Virus record (IMG/VR): IMGVR_UViG_3300032288_001331
Span: 1 to 49,237 of that record
Source: a virus
Direction: 5' to 3' (one strand)
Length of the DNA: 49,237 nucleotides
The notes below the pieces were generated by a model that searched no databases, was not told the origin of the DNA, and was given only the letters and a program-made list of their open reading frames with translations. This document shows positions 29,889 through 37,046 of this stretch, piece after piece. A program made the position numbers and the translations under genes. Positions within the stretch are counted from its first letter, which is position 1, and every line of letters starts with the position of its first letter.

Positions 29889-30033
29889 GCGATGGACAAT
29901 TGAATATATTGGTTGGAAAGGTTCGCTGTTCATTTGGAATGATTTTCGTTTGAATGGCGCTGGATCTATGTATGGTTATTCTCCATATAATTGTTGGAGA
30001 CTTGGCCCTGTTATCGTAAAGAGGTACAAGTGA
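29875..30033 (+). CDS. 52-residue aromatic-rich protein
   Basis: A short gene, MLISKRWTIEYIGWKGSLFIWN..., rich in Trp and Tyr (five Trp/five Tyr-type aromatics), ending VIVKRYK. It fills what would otherwise be the only gap in the string, overlaps the previous gene by 14 nt and ends in TGATG with the next. Function unknown. Confidence 0.5.
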   Translation: MLISKRWTIEYIGWKGSLFIWNDFRLNGAGSMYGYSPYNCWRLGPVIVKRYK

Positions 30034-30206
30034 TGAACAAACTTGTTAAGAAACTCAGATATCTTGGAACACACGCCTCATATGAACCACATATGTATCT
30101 TATTGCCGCCGAGAGAATTATCGTATTAGAATTTATTGTTTTTGTTCTAACGTTTAGTCTCTTTTTAGCCGTACTTATAATCATGAAAATGGCAGGAAGT
30201 ATCTAA
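30033..30206 (+). CDS. 57-residue single-pass membrane protein
   Basis: A basic N-terminus (MNKLVKKLRYLG) is followed by one membrane helix (IIVLEFIVFVLTFSLFLAVLIIM). N-in topology is expected. Coupled to both neighbours by one-base overlaps. No family recognised. Confidence 0.6.
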   Translation: MNKLVKKLRYLGTHASYEPHMYLIAAERIIVLEFIVFVLTFSLFLAVLIIMKMAGSI

Positions 30207-30496
30207 TGAGTGCAGACAACGGAATTTTTATTCTTGAAACCGCAGGCCCAGAGTTCCGTGTAGCATACGGTCAAGGTATAGATAATATTTACGGAAAGTT
30301 TAATGATGACACTCTTCACTGGGAAGGTGATGTTGACAGCATGATTGACTTCTTCGGAACAAGTACCGTATATAAAAGGATCGAAGATGCTCTTGACGAG
30401 GCTGAACGTATGAGCTATAATCATGAATATCTCGAATACGGAATCTGTGTCATTCCAGACTTTAAGGAAATGAAGTTTGGAGCGATCTACGACTGA
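30206..30496 (+). CDS. conserved phage protein (MSADNGIFI family)
   Basis: A 96-residue protein opening MSADNGIFILETAGPEFRVAYGQGI, a highly recognisable start of a small protein widespread in bacteria and T4-like phages, with a closing helix and YNHEYLEYGICVI. Function unknown. ATG overlaps the previous TAA. Confidence 0.7.
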   Translation: MSADNGIFILETAGPEFRVAYGQGIDNIYGKFNDDTLHWEGDVDSMIDFFGTSTVYKRIEDALDEAERMSYNHEYLEYGICVIPDFKEMKFGAIYD

Positions 30497-30507
30497 AAGG
30501 AAATCTT

Positions 30508-31605
30508 GTGGCAAAGCGTCTCGCAAAACTCGAAGACGAAAAGTATATGGGTCCAGAACCTATATTGGAAGAAGGCTGCACGGACTCTGATCTGGCCAAA
30601 GCCTTTAACTGGTACAATTATGTTTGTGATAATTCCCAAGCCAAAGATTTTGTTATTGAGTATCTGAAGCGTATCAAATATAACAAAGATGATATCAAGA
30701 AGATTAGCCGTGCCAAGATGAACAACAGCACAGGCTGGATGGCTCGTATTCTGACCAACGGTGGTTCCCTGCCTGAAGGTTATGGTGAACGTATGGGTGC
30801 ATCTATCAAAGCGGCTCTTGCGTCTGTCGAAACTATCGTCGAAGAAGACGAAGAAGATCCTGCACCTGTCAAGAATGTAATCTCTATTCAAGAACGCATC
30901 GCTAACAAGACAGCCGATCTTATCGGTGATCTCGAACAGCAGATTGACGTTTTCATTCTTCAAGGTAAAAACTCATTTAACATCGGCAACTGGCTTCGTG
31001 ATAAGAACGTAAAGCCTGCTATCGCACAGAGCATTGCCGATTACTACAAGCCGCTTTATGCAGAACTCTTCGATGCCTATGAAGGCAAAGACGAAGAGTT
31101 GAAAGAAGCGTATAGTCACCTTAAAAAGATCCAACTCAAGAACTATATGGAATTTGTGCGTAGCATTGTGGCCGCATCTGAGGTTCGTGCCACTGTTGAG
31201 AAGGCGGCTCGCAAACCTCGCAAGAAGAAAGAAAAGCCGATCACTGTCATTGTTGGTAAGATGAAGTATCTTGCAGAAGACAAAGAAAGCGGTCTGAAGA
31301 GCGTTAAGCCTACTGATGTGGTTGGTGCTCAACAACTCTGGGTCTATAACGTCAAGTATCGTAATCTGTCGGTCTATAATGCGATGAGCCATGCTGGTTT
31401 GTCCGTGAAAGGCACCACGATTACTGGCTATGATGAAAAGACTTCGGTGACCAAGAAGTTGCGTAAGCCTGAGGTCGCACTCAAGACTGTTCTTGATGGT
31501 GGTAAGGTGATCTTGCGTAAAGCGATGGACAATATCAAATGTAAGCCTAAGGCCGCAAACGGCCGTATAAATAATGAAACCATCCTTTTGAAAGTTGTGA
31601 AATGA
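30508..31605 (+). CDS. large conserved T4-like phage protein, function unknown
   Basis: A 365-residue protein that T4-like phages of diverse hosts share. The N-terminal half is helical (FNWYNYVCDNSQAKDFVIEYLKR; GWMARILTNGGSLPEGY). A basic linker (AARKPRKKKEKP) leads into a C-terminal region (MKYLAEDKESGLKSVKPTDVVGAQQLWVYNVKYRNLSVY). No catalytic motif is clear. The start is GTG 30508 with AAAGGAAATCTT upstream. Its end contains a TATAAATA sequence (31566-31573) 28 nt before the next gene, which may act as a late promoter. ATGA overlap with the next gene. Confidence 0.75.
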   Translation: MAKRLAKLEDEKYMGPEPILEEGCTDSDLAKAFNWYNYVCDNSQAKDFVIEYLKRIKYNKDDIKKISRAKMNNSTGWMARILTNGGSLPEGYGERMGASIKAALASVETIVEEDEEDPAPVKNVISIQERIANKTADLIGDLEQQIDVFILQGKNSFNIGNWLRDKNVKPAIAQSIADYYKPLYAELFDAYEGKDEELKEAYSHLKKIQLKNYMEFVRSIVAASEVRATVEKAARKPRKKKEKPITVIVGKMKYLAEDKESGLKSVKPTDVVGAQQLWVYNVKYRNLSVYNAMSHAGLSVKGTTITGYDEKTSVTKKLRKPEVALKTVLDGGKVILRKAMDNIKCKPKAANGRINNETILLKVVK

Positions 31606-31961
31606 GCAAGATCGTAGAATTTCCAAAACATAAGATCGTCCGCGAAATACCAACAAACGAAGGTGCTGTAGAACAGGCCAAGATAAAAGGTAAAATTAAT
31701 TATGCGGAAAACATCGTAGAGGATCTGGTTGATATCATAGTCGAAGAACTTGAGAACCAGGGAATTGATGTTGAGAATGAATTTTTCCTCCGAGACTTTA
31801 GTTTAACGGTCGATGCTTTGAGAGCCACACTTTACCGTCAATTTAACGTTGAACATGGGCTTCACAACTTCATTGATGAGAATGTGAAGATAGTTGACAA
31901 GAAAACGGGTAAGGTAATAGAATTGCCTAAAGACCCTACTGACGTTGACAACGAAGACTGA
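31602..31961 (+). CDS. acidic conserved phage protein
   Basis: A 119-residue acidic protein (MSKIVEFPKHKIVREIPTNE...) with a helix NYAENIVEDLVDIIVEELENQ and LTVDALRATLYRQFNVEHGLHNFID. This is a recurrent T4-like phage family of unknown function. The promoter for RNase H overlaps its 3' end. ATGA overlap with the previous gene. Confidence 0.68.
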   Translation: MSKIVEFPKHKIVREIPTNEGAVEQAKIKGKINYAENIVEDLVDIIVEELENQGIDVENEFFLRDFSLTVDALRATLYRQFNVEHGLHNFIDENVKIVDKKTGKVIELPKDPTDVDNED

Positions 31962-31983
31962 CTGCTATATAATAAGTATAGCA
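31945..31983 (+). promoter_or_regulatory. consensus sigma70 promoter with operator-like palindrome
   Basis: TTGACA (31945-31950), 17-bp spacer, TATAAT (31968-31973), all consensus. An inverted repeat TGCTATA/TATAGCA (31963-31969, 31977-31983) surrounds the -10 and start site. It drives the RNase H gene. Confidence 0.82.
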
Positions 31984-31996
31984 ATAAGGAAACATT

Positions 31997-32848
31997 ATGA
32001 TTTTGATCGACCTAAACCAGGTTCTTATCTCGAACCTGATGCAACAAATCGGTGGTAATCCTAACGTAAAGTTAGACGAAGCCCTCATCCGCCACATGGT
32101 TCTCAACTCTCTCCGTTCGTATGCCAAACAATTCAAGTCCAAGTATGGTGAGATTGTGGTGGCCTGTGATTCCAAGAAGTACTGGCGCCGTGAAGTTTTT
32201 CCCTTCTATAAGGCCCATCGTAAGTCTGACCGTGAAAAATCGGCCTTCGACTGGCATCTGATCTTTGATACCCTGAACAAGATCCGTGACGAACTGAAAG
32301 AAAACTTTCCGTACAAGGTTCTTGAGGTCGAAGGAGCTGAGGCTGACGATATCATCGCGGTCTTGGCTGGTCGATTGTCGCCGACCGAAGACATTCTCAT
32401 TTTGTCGTCGGACAAAGACTTTGTACAGCTCCAGAAATACCCTAATGTGGCTCAATATAGCCCCATCCTGAAGCGGTTCGTCAAGACCGAGAACCCCCAA
32501 GAATATATCAAGGAGCATATCATTCGTGGTGACCGTGGAGACGGTATTCCTAACTTCTTGTCTCCTGATAACGTTTTCGTGTTGGGTGAGCGTCAGAAGG
32601 TTATCTCCAAGAAGAAACTTCAAGAATGGATAAATAAGAGTGCAGAAGACTTCTGTACCACGGATACCATGCTCCGAGGCTACAAGCGAAACCAGATGCT
32701 TGTGGACTTAGACTTCGTTCCTGAAGCAATTAAGGAACGTATTGTAGAAGCCTATAATCAGCCCAAGGCTGGTACAAGACAGAAGATGTTGAACTATTTT
32801 ATTACTAACCGACTCAAGAACCTTCTTGAAGTCATTGATGAGTTCTGA
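31997..32848 (+). CDS. rnh: T4-type RNase H / 5'-3' exonuclease (FEN family)
   Basis: A 283-residue protein of the T4 Rnh family (T4: 305), which removes RNA primers from Okazaki fragments. Metal-binding acidic residues appear in order: LIDLNQVL, VVACDSKKYWRR, EGAEADDIIAVLA, LSSDKDFVQLQ and RGDRGDGIPN (the helix-hairpin-helix start). The basic FYKAHRK helix gate is also visible. The C-terminal part (KIHGL-type contact) is shorter than in T4. ATG 31997 follows AATAAGGAAACATT. Coupled to the next gene by TGATATG. Confidence 0.92.
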   Translation: MILIDLNQVLISNLMQQIGGNPNVKLDEALIRHMVLNSLRSYAKQFKSKYGEIVVACDSKKYWRREVFPFYKAHRKSDREKSAFDWHLIFDTLNKIRDELKENFPYKVLEVEGAEADDIIAVLAGRLSPTEDILILSSDKDFVQLQKYPNVAQYSPILKRFVKTENPQEYIKEHIIRGDRGDGIPNFLSPDNVFVLGERQKVISKKKLQEWINKSAEDFCTTDTMLRGYKRNQMLVDLDFVPEAIKERIVEAYNQPKAGTRQKMLNYFITNRLKNLLEVIDEF

Positions 32849-32849
32849 T

Positions 32850-33269
32850 ATGAAAAATCTATATGAAATTTTTGACGAGTTCGAGGCCGCACCATCCCGT
32901 CAGGGTCGGATTGAGGTTCTCCGTAATAATGCTGGTTACGCATTGCGAGAGGTTTTGCGCGGTGCTTTTCATCCTAATATCAAGTTTGTTATTGATAAGG
33001 TACCGTACTACAAGCCCTCCGATGCTCCGCCTGGATTAGGTTATACCTCAATCCACCAGGAACTCGGCAGGGCTTATTTGTTTGAAGAGGATAATCCTAA
33101 GGTATCACCAAATCTATCCTATCAAAGAAAAGAACAGGTCTTGATCCAGATACTTGAGGCCCTCGAAAAACGTGAAGCAGAAATCTATATGAATATGCTT
33201 TTGAAGAACCTGAAGATTAAAGGTTTGGATTCTAAGATTGTACGAGAAGCGTTTCCCGATTTACTCTAA
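32850..33269 (+). CDS. DUF6433-family phage protein
   Basis: A 139-residue protein with a strong family pattern: MKNLYEIFDEFEAAPSRQGRI, then HPNIKFVIDKVPYYKPSDAPPGLGYTSI and ELGRAYLFEEDNPKV, ending KNLKIKGLDSKIVREAFPDLL. It is one of the most conserved small proteins of T4-like phages and stands after RNase H there too. Function unknown. ATG 32850 is taken, 1 nt after the RNase H stop; an upstream ATG at 32838 is weaker. Confidence 0.8.
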   Translation: MKNLYEIFDEFEAAPSRQGRIEVLRNNAGYALREVLRGAFHPNIKFVIDKVPYYKPSDAPPGLGYTSIHQELGRAYLFEEDNPKVSPNLSYQRKEQVLIQILEALEKREAEIYMNMLLKNLKIKGLDSKIVREAFPDLL

Positions 33270-33286
33270 CCCGTGAAATCTACATT

Positions 33287-33304
33287 ATGCTCCTTAGGGA
33301 GTAT
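33287..33304 (+). promoter_or_regulatory. hairpin over ribosome site of sprT-like gene
   Basis: ATGCTCCT (from 33287) pairs with GGGAGTAT (to 33304) with G-U pairs. The GGGAG is the ribosome site for ATG 33307, so translation may be held off until this is opened, as at 25153-25175. Confidence 0.45.
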
Positions 33305-33306
33305 GG

Positions 33307-33723
33307 ATGAAGAAAAGAAAAGTATCGAAGTTACAAAAGTTATTAAACAGTAAAGAAGATACTACCTATGAGACAACTCTTGAGGATTGTCAAAAGTGGT
33401 TTCGCATACTCAATAAAGAAATATTCGACAGCAAACTACCTCCTGTCGATGACATTGATATACGATGGCGCAGAAACACATATGCGTTTTATTATTATGA
33501 AATAGATACAGATGATCCCAACTACATGGTATGTAAACTCTGCATGAACAAGCGATATAAATCTAAAAAGTTTTTCGTAGAAGTTTTGGCTCATGAAATG
33601 GTACATCACTATCAATTCATGTACGATGAACCTGTGAGCCACGGCCAATCTTTCACCGCATGGTGTGAGAAGTTTAACAAGAAAGGGCTAAACCTAGTCA
33701 GGGCATATGCAGATGAAGACTAA
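33307..33723 (+). CDS. SprT-like zinc metalloprotease
   Basis: A 138-residue protein of the SprT-like family. The zinc site is VLAHEMVHHYQ (H96, E97, H100), with the third ligand in SHGQSFTAWCEKFN. The N-terminal WFRILNKEIFDSKLPPVDDIDIRW is also diagnostic. Cellular relatives (Spartan/SprT) digest proteins crosslinked to DNA. Translation is probably held by the hairpin 33287-33304. Its 3' end overlaps the next gene by 17 nt. Confidence 0.88.
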   Translation: MKKRKVSKLQKLLNSKEDTTYETTLEDCQKWFRILNKEIFDSKLPPVDDIDIRWRRNTYAFYYYEIDTDDPNYMVCKLCMNKRYKSKKFFVEVLAHEMVHHYQFMYDEPVSHGQSFTAWCEKFNKKGLNLVRAYADED

Positions 33724-33913
33724 GCGAACAAACAACGACTATGATGATTTTGATTATGAACCCTATGAAGAACGCAAAGGTAGAATAAAGAAAGTGGACT
33801 CCGAGCATCACAAGCGCCGTGAGATCCGCAACTGGAAGAAAGCATGGGTCGAACACTCGGACGAGGCTGACGAGATGGATGACTTCTATGCAAAACCAGT
33901 GCCTCGCAAGTAG
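33707..33913 (+). CDS. small charged conserved phage protein
   Basis: A 68-residue protein, acidic at the start (NDYDDFDYEPYEERKG) and basic in the middle (KRREIRNWKKAW). A conserved phage family of unknown function. It may start at 33707 or, with a better ribosome site, at ATG 33713. Its stop touches the 36-bp module copy B. Confidence 0.65.
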   Translation: MQMKTKRTNNDYDDFDYEPYEERKGRIKKVDSEHHKRREIRNWKKAWVEHSDEADEMDDFYAKPVPRK

Positions 33914-33948
33914 TGTGGCATTTTTGTCACATTAGACTAAAGTATTAG
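33913..33948 (+). repeat. 36-bp upstream promoter module, copy B
   Basis: Same module as at 25618 (core TTAGACTAAAGTATTAG), with GTCACA in place of GCAACA. It ends 21 bp upstream of a consensus-like -35. Confidence 0.85.
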
Positions 33949-33969
33949 TCTTTCCCTGCCACTTTTTGG

Positions 33970-34004
33970 TTGACCTTTTCGGTCGACTCCTGTATAACGG
34001 AGTC
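33970..34004 (+). promoter_or_regulatory. sigma70-like promoter with palindrome around the -10
   Basis: TTGACC (33970-33975), 17-bp spacer, TATAAC (33993-33998). GACTCC (33985-33990) and GGAGTC (33999-34004) form a perfect inverted repeat that brackets the -10. Confidence 0.75.
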
Positions 34005-34028
34005 AAGATTGATGAAGGAGACTAAAGC

Positions 34029-34658
34029 ATGGCTATTACCCTCACGAAGTCCACCTATACCGCGGATTCAAAGTATGTAACAGAAGATGTTACAGTCGGA
34101 GTCGGCGCCACCCTCAAGTCTTGGCAGGGTTCGATCCAGGTCATGTCTGACGTATGGGAGACCACCACATACGCCACCTATTGGGACGAAGCTCTGGGGC
34201 GTCTCCAGACCGTCGAATGGGTCAAGGCCGCCACGGTCGATGCGACCCCCGAGGTGCTCGAAAAAGTCAAGTCCTTTTTGTATCAGGTCGAGTTACAAAC
34301 CGCGGTTGCTCAGGCCACGAACGAGGCCTATCGTATCGTCAAGGGCTCGGTGGTCAAGGTGACCAAGGGTCGGAACGGTAAGGGAACGGTCGGTAAGGTG
34401 GCCGTCATGATTGAGCGACCCTACCAGATGGGCTGGAAGTCTAGCATGGCCACCAAGCTCGGGATCGCGACCTCCGATGAGAAGGTCAAGGTCGCTGCGG
34501 CTAACGGTAAGGTTTACGAAAATTACAAAGATGTTACATGGGCTTGGGCGATGAACTGCGAACTGGTCGAAGTCCCGTCCATTAACATGCAGGAAGCTCA
34601 GGAAAGGGCGGAGAATGGTGCGGCGTGGAAATTCAAAGACCTCTATCGTGCGGCGTAA
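34029..34658 (+). CDS. KOW-like early protein, GC-rich
   Basis: A 209-residue protein. A central KOW-like segment (VKGSVVKVTKGRNGKGTVGKVAVMIE, about 104-129) suggests a nucleic-acid or ribosome/RNA polymerase-binding beta-barrel. The N-terminal part is a beta-rich domain with many Thr and Trp. The gene is clearly higher in GC than its surroundings (third positions mostly G/C), like a host gene or a gene tuned to host codon use. It follows the module-B promoter and ribosome site GAAGGAGACTAAAGC, so strong early expression is likely. A TGTAACA palindrome lies in its first 65 bases. Confidence 0.72.
   Translation: MAITLTKSTYTADSKYVTEDVTVGVGATLKSWQGSIQVMSDVWETTTYATYWDEALGRLQTVEWVKAATVDATPEVLEKVKSFLYQVELQTAVAQATNEAYRIVKGSVVKVTKGRNGKGTVGKVAVMIERPYQMGWKSSMATKLGIATSDEKVKVAAANGKVYENYKDVTWAWAMNCELVEVPSINMQEAQERAENGAAWKFKDLYRAA
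34076..34094 (+). promoter_or_regulatory. palindrome TGTAACA-N5-TGTTACA within coding sequence
   Basis: Third perfect copy, 47 bp into the 34029 gene and about 80 bp downstream of its promoter. A downstream roadblock operator is possible. Confidence 0.5.
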
Positions 34659-34770
34659 CCCTGTCGCCAAGGCGCTTCGGAATGGCGCCCTCCGACCTCG
34701 GATTGTCGTGTCCAAGCGTATCTATAAACGTTACAAATGTAACAAGCTTAGTTACACTCAGGATGTGTGA
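34648..34770 (+). CDS. 40-residue basic protein
   Basis: A small gene from GTG 34648 to TGA 34770, overlapping the previous gene by 11 nt. The product starts MRRNPVAKALRNGALRPRIV, matching a frequent small basic phage protein with an RNPVAKxLR start. The rest is Lys/Arg/Tyr-rich. The imperfect palindrome lies inside it, and its stop is inside module C. Confidence 0.6.
   Translation: MRRNPVAKALRNGALRPRIVVSKRIYKRYKCNKLSYTQDV
34738..34756 (+). promoter_or_regulatory. imperfect palindrome TGTAACA-N5-AGTTACA
   Basis: Fourth member of the palindrome family, one mismatch, 9 bp upstream of module C. An overlapping inverted repeat GTTACA-AA-TGTAAC starts at 34730. Confidence 0.45.
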
Positions 34771-34800
34771 CATTCCTGCAACATTAGACTAAAGTATTAG
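34765..34800 (+). repeat. 36-bp upstream promoter module, copy C
   Basis: Third copy (starts GTGTGACATTCC, same 20-bp 3' part). It ends 21 bp before the -35 hexamer, as in copy B. Confidence 0.85.
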
Positions 34801-34821
34801 AAGATTTCTGCCGATTTATGG

Positions 34822-34849
34822 TTGACCCTCTCCACCGTTCCTTTATAGT
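34822..34849 (+). promoter_or_regulatory. sigma70-like promoter downstream of module C
   Basis: TTGACC (34822-34827), 16-bp spacer, TATAGT (34844-34849), with upstream CTGCCGATTTATGG similar to copy B. Confidence 0.7.
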
Positions 34850-34877
34850 CAGTCCGTAATCAGTTAGGAGATGTTGT

Positions 34878-35165
34878 ATGACGTATGCCCGTGCCCGTAA
34901 GACTGTCCCTGTCCAGCCCTTGCTGGACTACGCAAACAACTTCCTTGCTGCTAAGGGCGGTACGCCTGAAGCTCGCAAGGCTGTCATCGGCTTTATTGAG
35001 TCCGTGCTTTTCAAGGCTGACAGGTATCGTGGCTTCACCTACCTGACCCAAGATCAGTTGGATGCCGATGACCTTCCTGGCATTCGCTGGATCGAACGGG
35101 TGCCTGGTATGGTCGGTGATCCGTGGTTCGAGAAGTCTGACGATACTCGCCGCAACTACAAGTGA
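34878..35165 (+). CDS. early-type phage protein of unknown function
   Basis: A 95-residue protein (MTYARARKTVPVQPLLDYANN...) with a conserved-looking LFKADRYRGFTYLTQDQLDADDLPGIRW. No motif of known function. Strong ribosome site (TTAGGAGATGTTGT) and its own module-C promoter indicate abundant early expression. Confidence 0.65.
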   Translation: MTYARARKTVPVQPLLDYANNFLAAKGGTPEARKAVIGFIESVLFKADRYRGFTYLTQDQLDADDLPGIRWIERVPGMVGDPWFEKSDDTRRNYK

Positions 35166-35172
35166 AGATAAA

Positions 35173-35352
35173 ATGGGTATTATGAAAGACTTCCTCATGA
35201 CGGTAGAAGAATTGGTCTATGACGCTATTGAGGCGGGCGCCAAGACTGACGAAGATGTTTACGCCTTTGTAACCATGCGAACTGGCCGCGAGGTCGTGAC
35301 CCTTGAAACTATCAAGCAAATCACAAAAAAGTTTGCAAATGAATGGATGTGA
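35173..35352 (+). CDS. small acidic phage protein
   Basis: A 59-residue helical protein (MGIMKDFLMTVEELVYDAIEAGAKT...), possibly a small helix-turn-helix like fold (DEDVYAFVTMRTGREVVTLETIKQITKKF). The start may be 35173 or 35182. Seven nt after the previous stop. Function unknown. Confidence 0.55.
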   Translation: MGIMKDFLMTVEELVYDAIEAGAKTDEDVYAFVTMRTGREVVTLETIKQITKKFANEWM

Positions 35353-35355
35353 CGG

Positions 35356-35383
35356 TTGCCATCGGCTCCGTTCCTGCTATAAT
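35356..35383 (+). promoter_or_regulatory. sigma70-like promoter
   Basis: TTGCCA (35356-35361), 16-bp spacer, TATAAT (35378-35383), 34 nt before ATG 35418. A TGTAACA half-site follows at 35392. Confidence 0.7.
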
Positions 35384-35417
35384 TCTCGTATTGTAACACA
35401 CACAGAAAGGACACAAT

Positions 35418-35966
35418 ATGCCTATCGTTGCTGCTTCTAATGGTATCCGCCCTGAGATCCGCGCCCTTGCGGTTCTCAAGCTTAACAAGACTGTTACGCC
35501 TAAAGAAATCAATGACTATGTTGGTACTGGCGACTATGCCGCCAAGTACGTTTCGTTCCTGAATACCCGCTACGGCTTCACCATCACTGCTCAGAAAGAT
35601 GGTCGCCGTGTCGTGTCTTACACTTGCATCGCCGAGCCGGCCAATGCTGCTGATCTTCGTGCTGCAAAGCCTAAGACTAAGACTGCAAAGCCCACCAAGC
35701 AGGTTGCAGATCCGGTGGCCGCAAAGCAGAACAAACTCAAGCCTGCGACTCCTGAACAGATCAAGGCCCTCAATCTCGCAAAGATGAAGGCGGTCTCCGC
35801 AAAACAGAGTGGCAAGAAGATCGTGGCTAAGGCTGCGGCTAAGAAGATCAAGGTCGACCCTGTTGAACAGGCCCTTGGCTCTACTGGTGAAGTTGCCACC
35901 TCTTTCACCGTTGATGCTGGTTGGGACTCCATGGAAAATGTGAATGTGAAGGACTTCCTTCGCTAA
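35418..35966 (+). CDS. Lys/Ala-rich DNA-binding-type protein
   Basis: A 182-residue protein. Residues 10-65 look like a winged helix (RPEIRALAVLKLNKTVTPKEINDYVG, then YVSFLNTRYGFTITAQKDGRRV). A long Lys/Ala/Pro-rich tail (KPKTKTAKPTKQ, KKIVAKAAAKKIK) resembles histone H1 or HU-type tails, and the end is acidic (DAGWDSMENVNVKDFL). A role in coating DNA or as an early transcription regulator is likely. Single-gene transcript: promoter at 35356 and terminator at 35986. Moderately GC-rich. Confidence 0.7.
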   Translation: MPIVAASNGIRPEIRALAVLKLNKTVTPKEINDYVGTGDYAAKYVSFLNTRYGFTITAQKDGRRVVSYTCIAEPANAADLRAAKPKTKTAKPTKQVADPVAAKQNKLKPATPEQIKALNLAKMKAVSAKQSGKKIVAKAAAKKIKVDPVEQALGSTGEVATSFTVDAGWDSMENVNVKDFLR

Positions 35967-35985
35967 TCGGTTCAAACCAAACTTG

Positions 35986-36011
35986 GCGGGGTCAAAAGCC
36001 CCGCTTTTTTT
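35986..36011 (+). terminator. rho-independent terminator
   Basis: GCGGGG (35986-35991) pairs with CCCCGC (35999-36004), then seven T. Confidence 0.92.
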
Positions 36012-36025
36012 ATAGGACAAAAGCG

Positions 36026-36238
36026 ATGACTGATAGTCCAGAAGAAGAAGCATCATTAGATGCAGATGTCAAAGCATATCGTGATGATTATATCAAAGAA
36101 TTAGAAACGGCGCTTCGACAATGCCACACTGCACTGGAAGTGGCTTTTGATTATGATGACGGCGATGTTTTCGGTATTCACCACAATGATGCTGTTGATG
36201 CCATCATAGCCGCTAAAAATCTGCTGGGAGAAAAGTGA
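36026..36238 (+). CDS. small acidic phage protein
   Basis: A 70-residue acidic protein (MTDSPEEEASLDADVKAYRDDY...) with helices and a short HHNDAVDAIIAAKNLLG end. No motif recognised. ATG 36026 follows TAGGACAAAAGC. TGATG overlap with the next gene; no clear promoter lies between the terminator and the start, so read-through is possible. Confidence 0.58.
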   Translation: MTDSPEEEASLDADVKAYRDDYIKELETALRQCHTALEVAFDYDDGDVFGIHHNDAVDAIIAAKNLLGEK

Positions 36239-36429
36239 TGTTGAAGAGAATGCACGAACTGTTTGAAGAGTACCGTGAAGAACATGGTATCATCACCGCA
36301 AGGAAGATGGCTAAGAAAGAATGCCTTGATGAATTGATTGATGAACTCTGCGAAGAGAATTTGACAACCACAGAAAAGGTTGATAAGATTATCGAAGTAC
36401 TCGAACTCATGAATATGAAGGTCGATTAA
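36238..36429 (+). CDS. small helical phage protein
   Basis: A 63-residue helical acidic protein (MLKRMHELFEEYREEHGIITARKMAKKECLDEL...) with a short heptad pattern. It overlaps the stop of one neighbour and the start of the other (TAATG), so all three (36026-36971) are co-translated. Function unknown. Confidence 0.58.
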   Translation: MLKRMHELFEEYREEHGIITARKMAKKECLDELIDELCEENLTTTEKVDKIIEVLELMNMKVD

Positions 36430-36971
36430 TGAACATCTTCTACATCGACAAAAGCCCCGCCAAATGCGCCGAGCAAATGGTCGACAAGCACGTTGTCAAG
36501 ATGATCCTTGAGACGGCGCAACTCTTGTCAACCGCTCATCGCCTTCTTGACGGTGAAGAGTATGTTGGTCAGACCGCAACAGGCCGCAAAGCAAAACGTT
36601 GGCGATTGAATGATGAACGTGAGACCATTCTTTATTCGGCTACACATATCAATCATCCTTCTGCGGTGTGGTGCCGTCAATCTAACAACAACTACAACTG
36701 GCTCTTCGCACACTTTCTCTCATTGCTGAACGAATACACCTATCGTTATGGTAAACGACATAAGTGTAGTGATCCGGCTTTCGTTGATGCTCTTCGTCAG
36801 ACACCACGCAACATACCTGTTGGTTATTTTACACCTGTCACACCAGCAATGGCTGAACAATATATCGTTTCAGATGACAGTGTGACCAACTATCGCAACT
36901 ATTACCGTCAAGGCAAGATCCACCTTCATAAATGGACAAAAAGACAGCCACCAGAATGGCTGGCAGCCTAA
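36429..36971 (+). CDS. conserved T4-like phage protein, function unknown
   Basis: A 180-residue protein widespread in T4-like phages. It begins MNIFYIDKSPAKCAEQMVDKHVVKMILETAQLLSTAHR and has HPSAVWCRQSNNNYNWLFAHFLSL, with many conserved His, Asp, Trp and Tyr. The pattern suggests an enzyme but none is known. The stop codon is part of a CTAAATA box. Confidence 0.72.
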   Translation: MNIFYIDKSPAKCAEQMVDKHVVKMILETAQLLSTAHRLLDGEEYVGQTATGRKAKRWRLNDERETILYSATHINHPSAVWCRQSNNNYNWLFAHFLSLLNEYTYRYGKRHKCSDPAFVDALRQTPRNIPVGYFTPVTPAMAEQYIVSDDSVTNYRNYYRQGKIHLHKWTKRQPPEWLAA

Positions 36972-36974
36972 ATA
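36968..36974 (+). promoter_or_regulatory. late-promoter-like box CTAAATA
   Basis: Overlaps the previous stop and lies 72 nt before the secreted CHAP-type gene. A small hairpin GTTTC-GGT-GAAAC follows (from 36989). Another CTAAATA at 37708-37714 is too near its gene to be a simple promoter. Confidence 0.35.
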
Positions 36975-37046
36975 CCAAATACATTATGTTTCGGTGAAAC
37001 TTTTCTCAAAGGAGAAAAATATCTTCAACAACTAAAAGGTAAAACT

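Noticed and set aside
30973-31656. Long open frames on the minus strand (also 13730-14311, 26657-27250, 32072-32623, 35259-36056)
   Set aside because: They lie opposite well-supported + strand genes with overlapping starts/stops and recognisable families; composition and position are those of antisense shadows.
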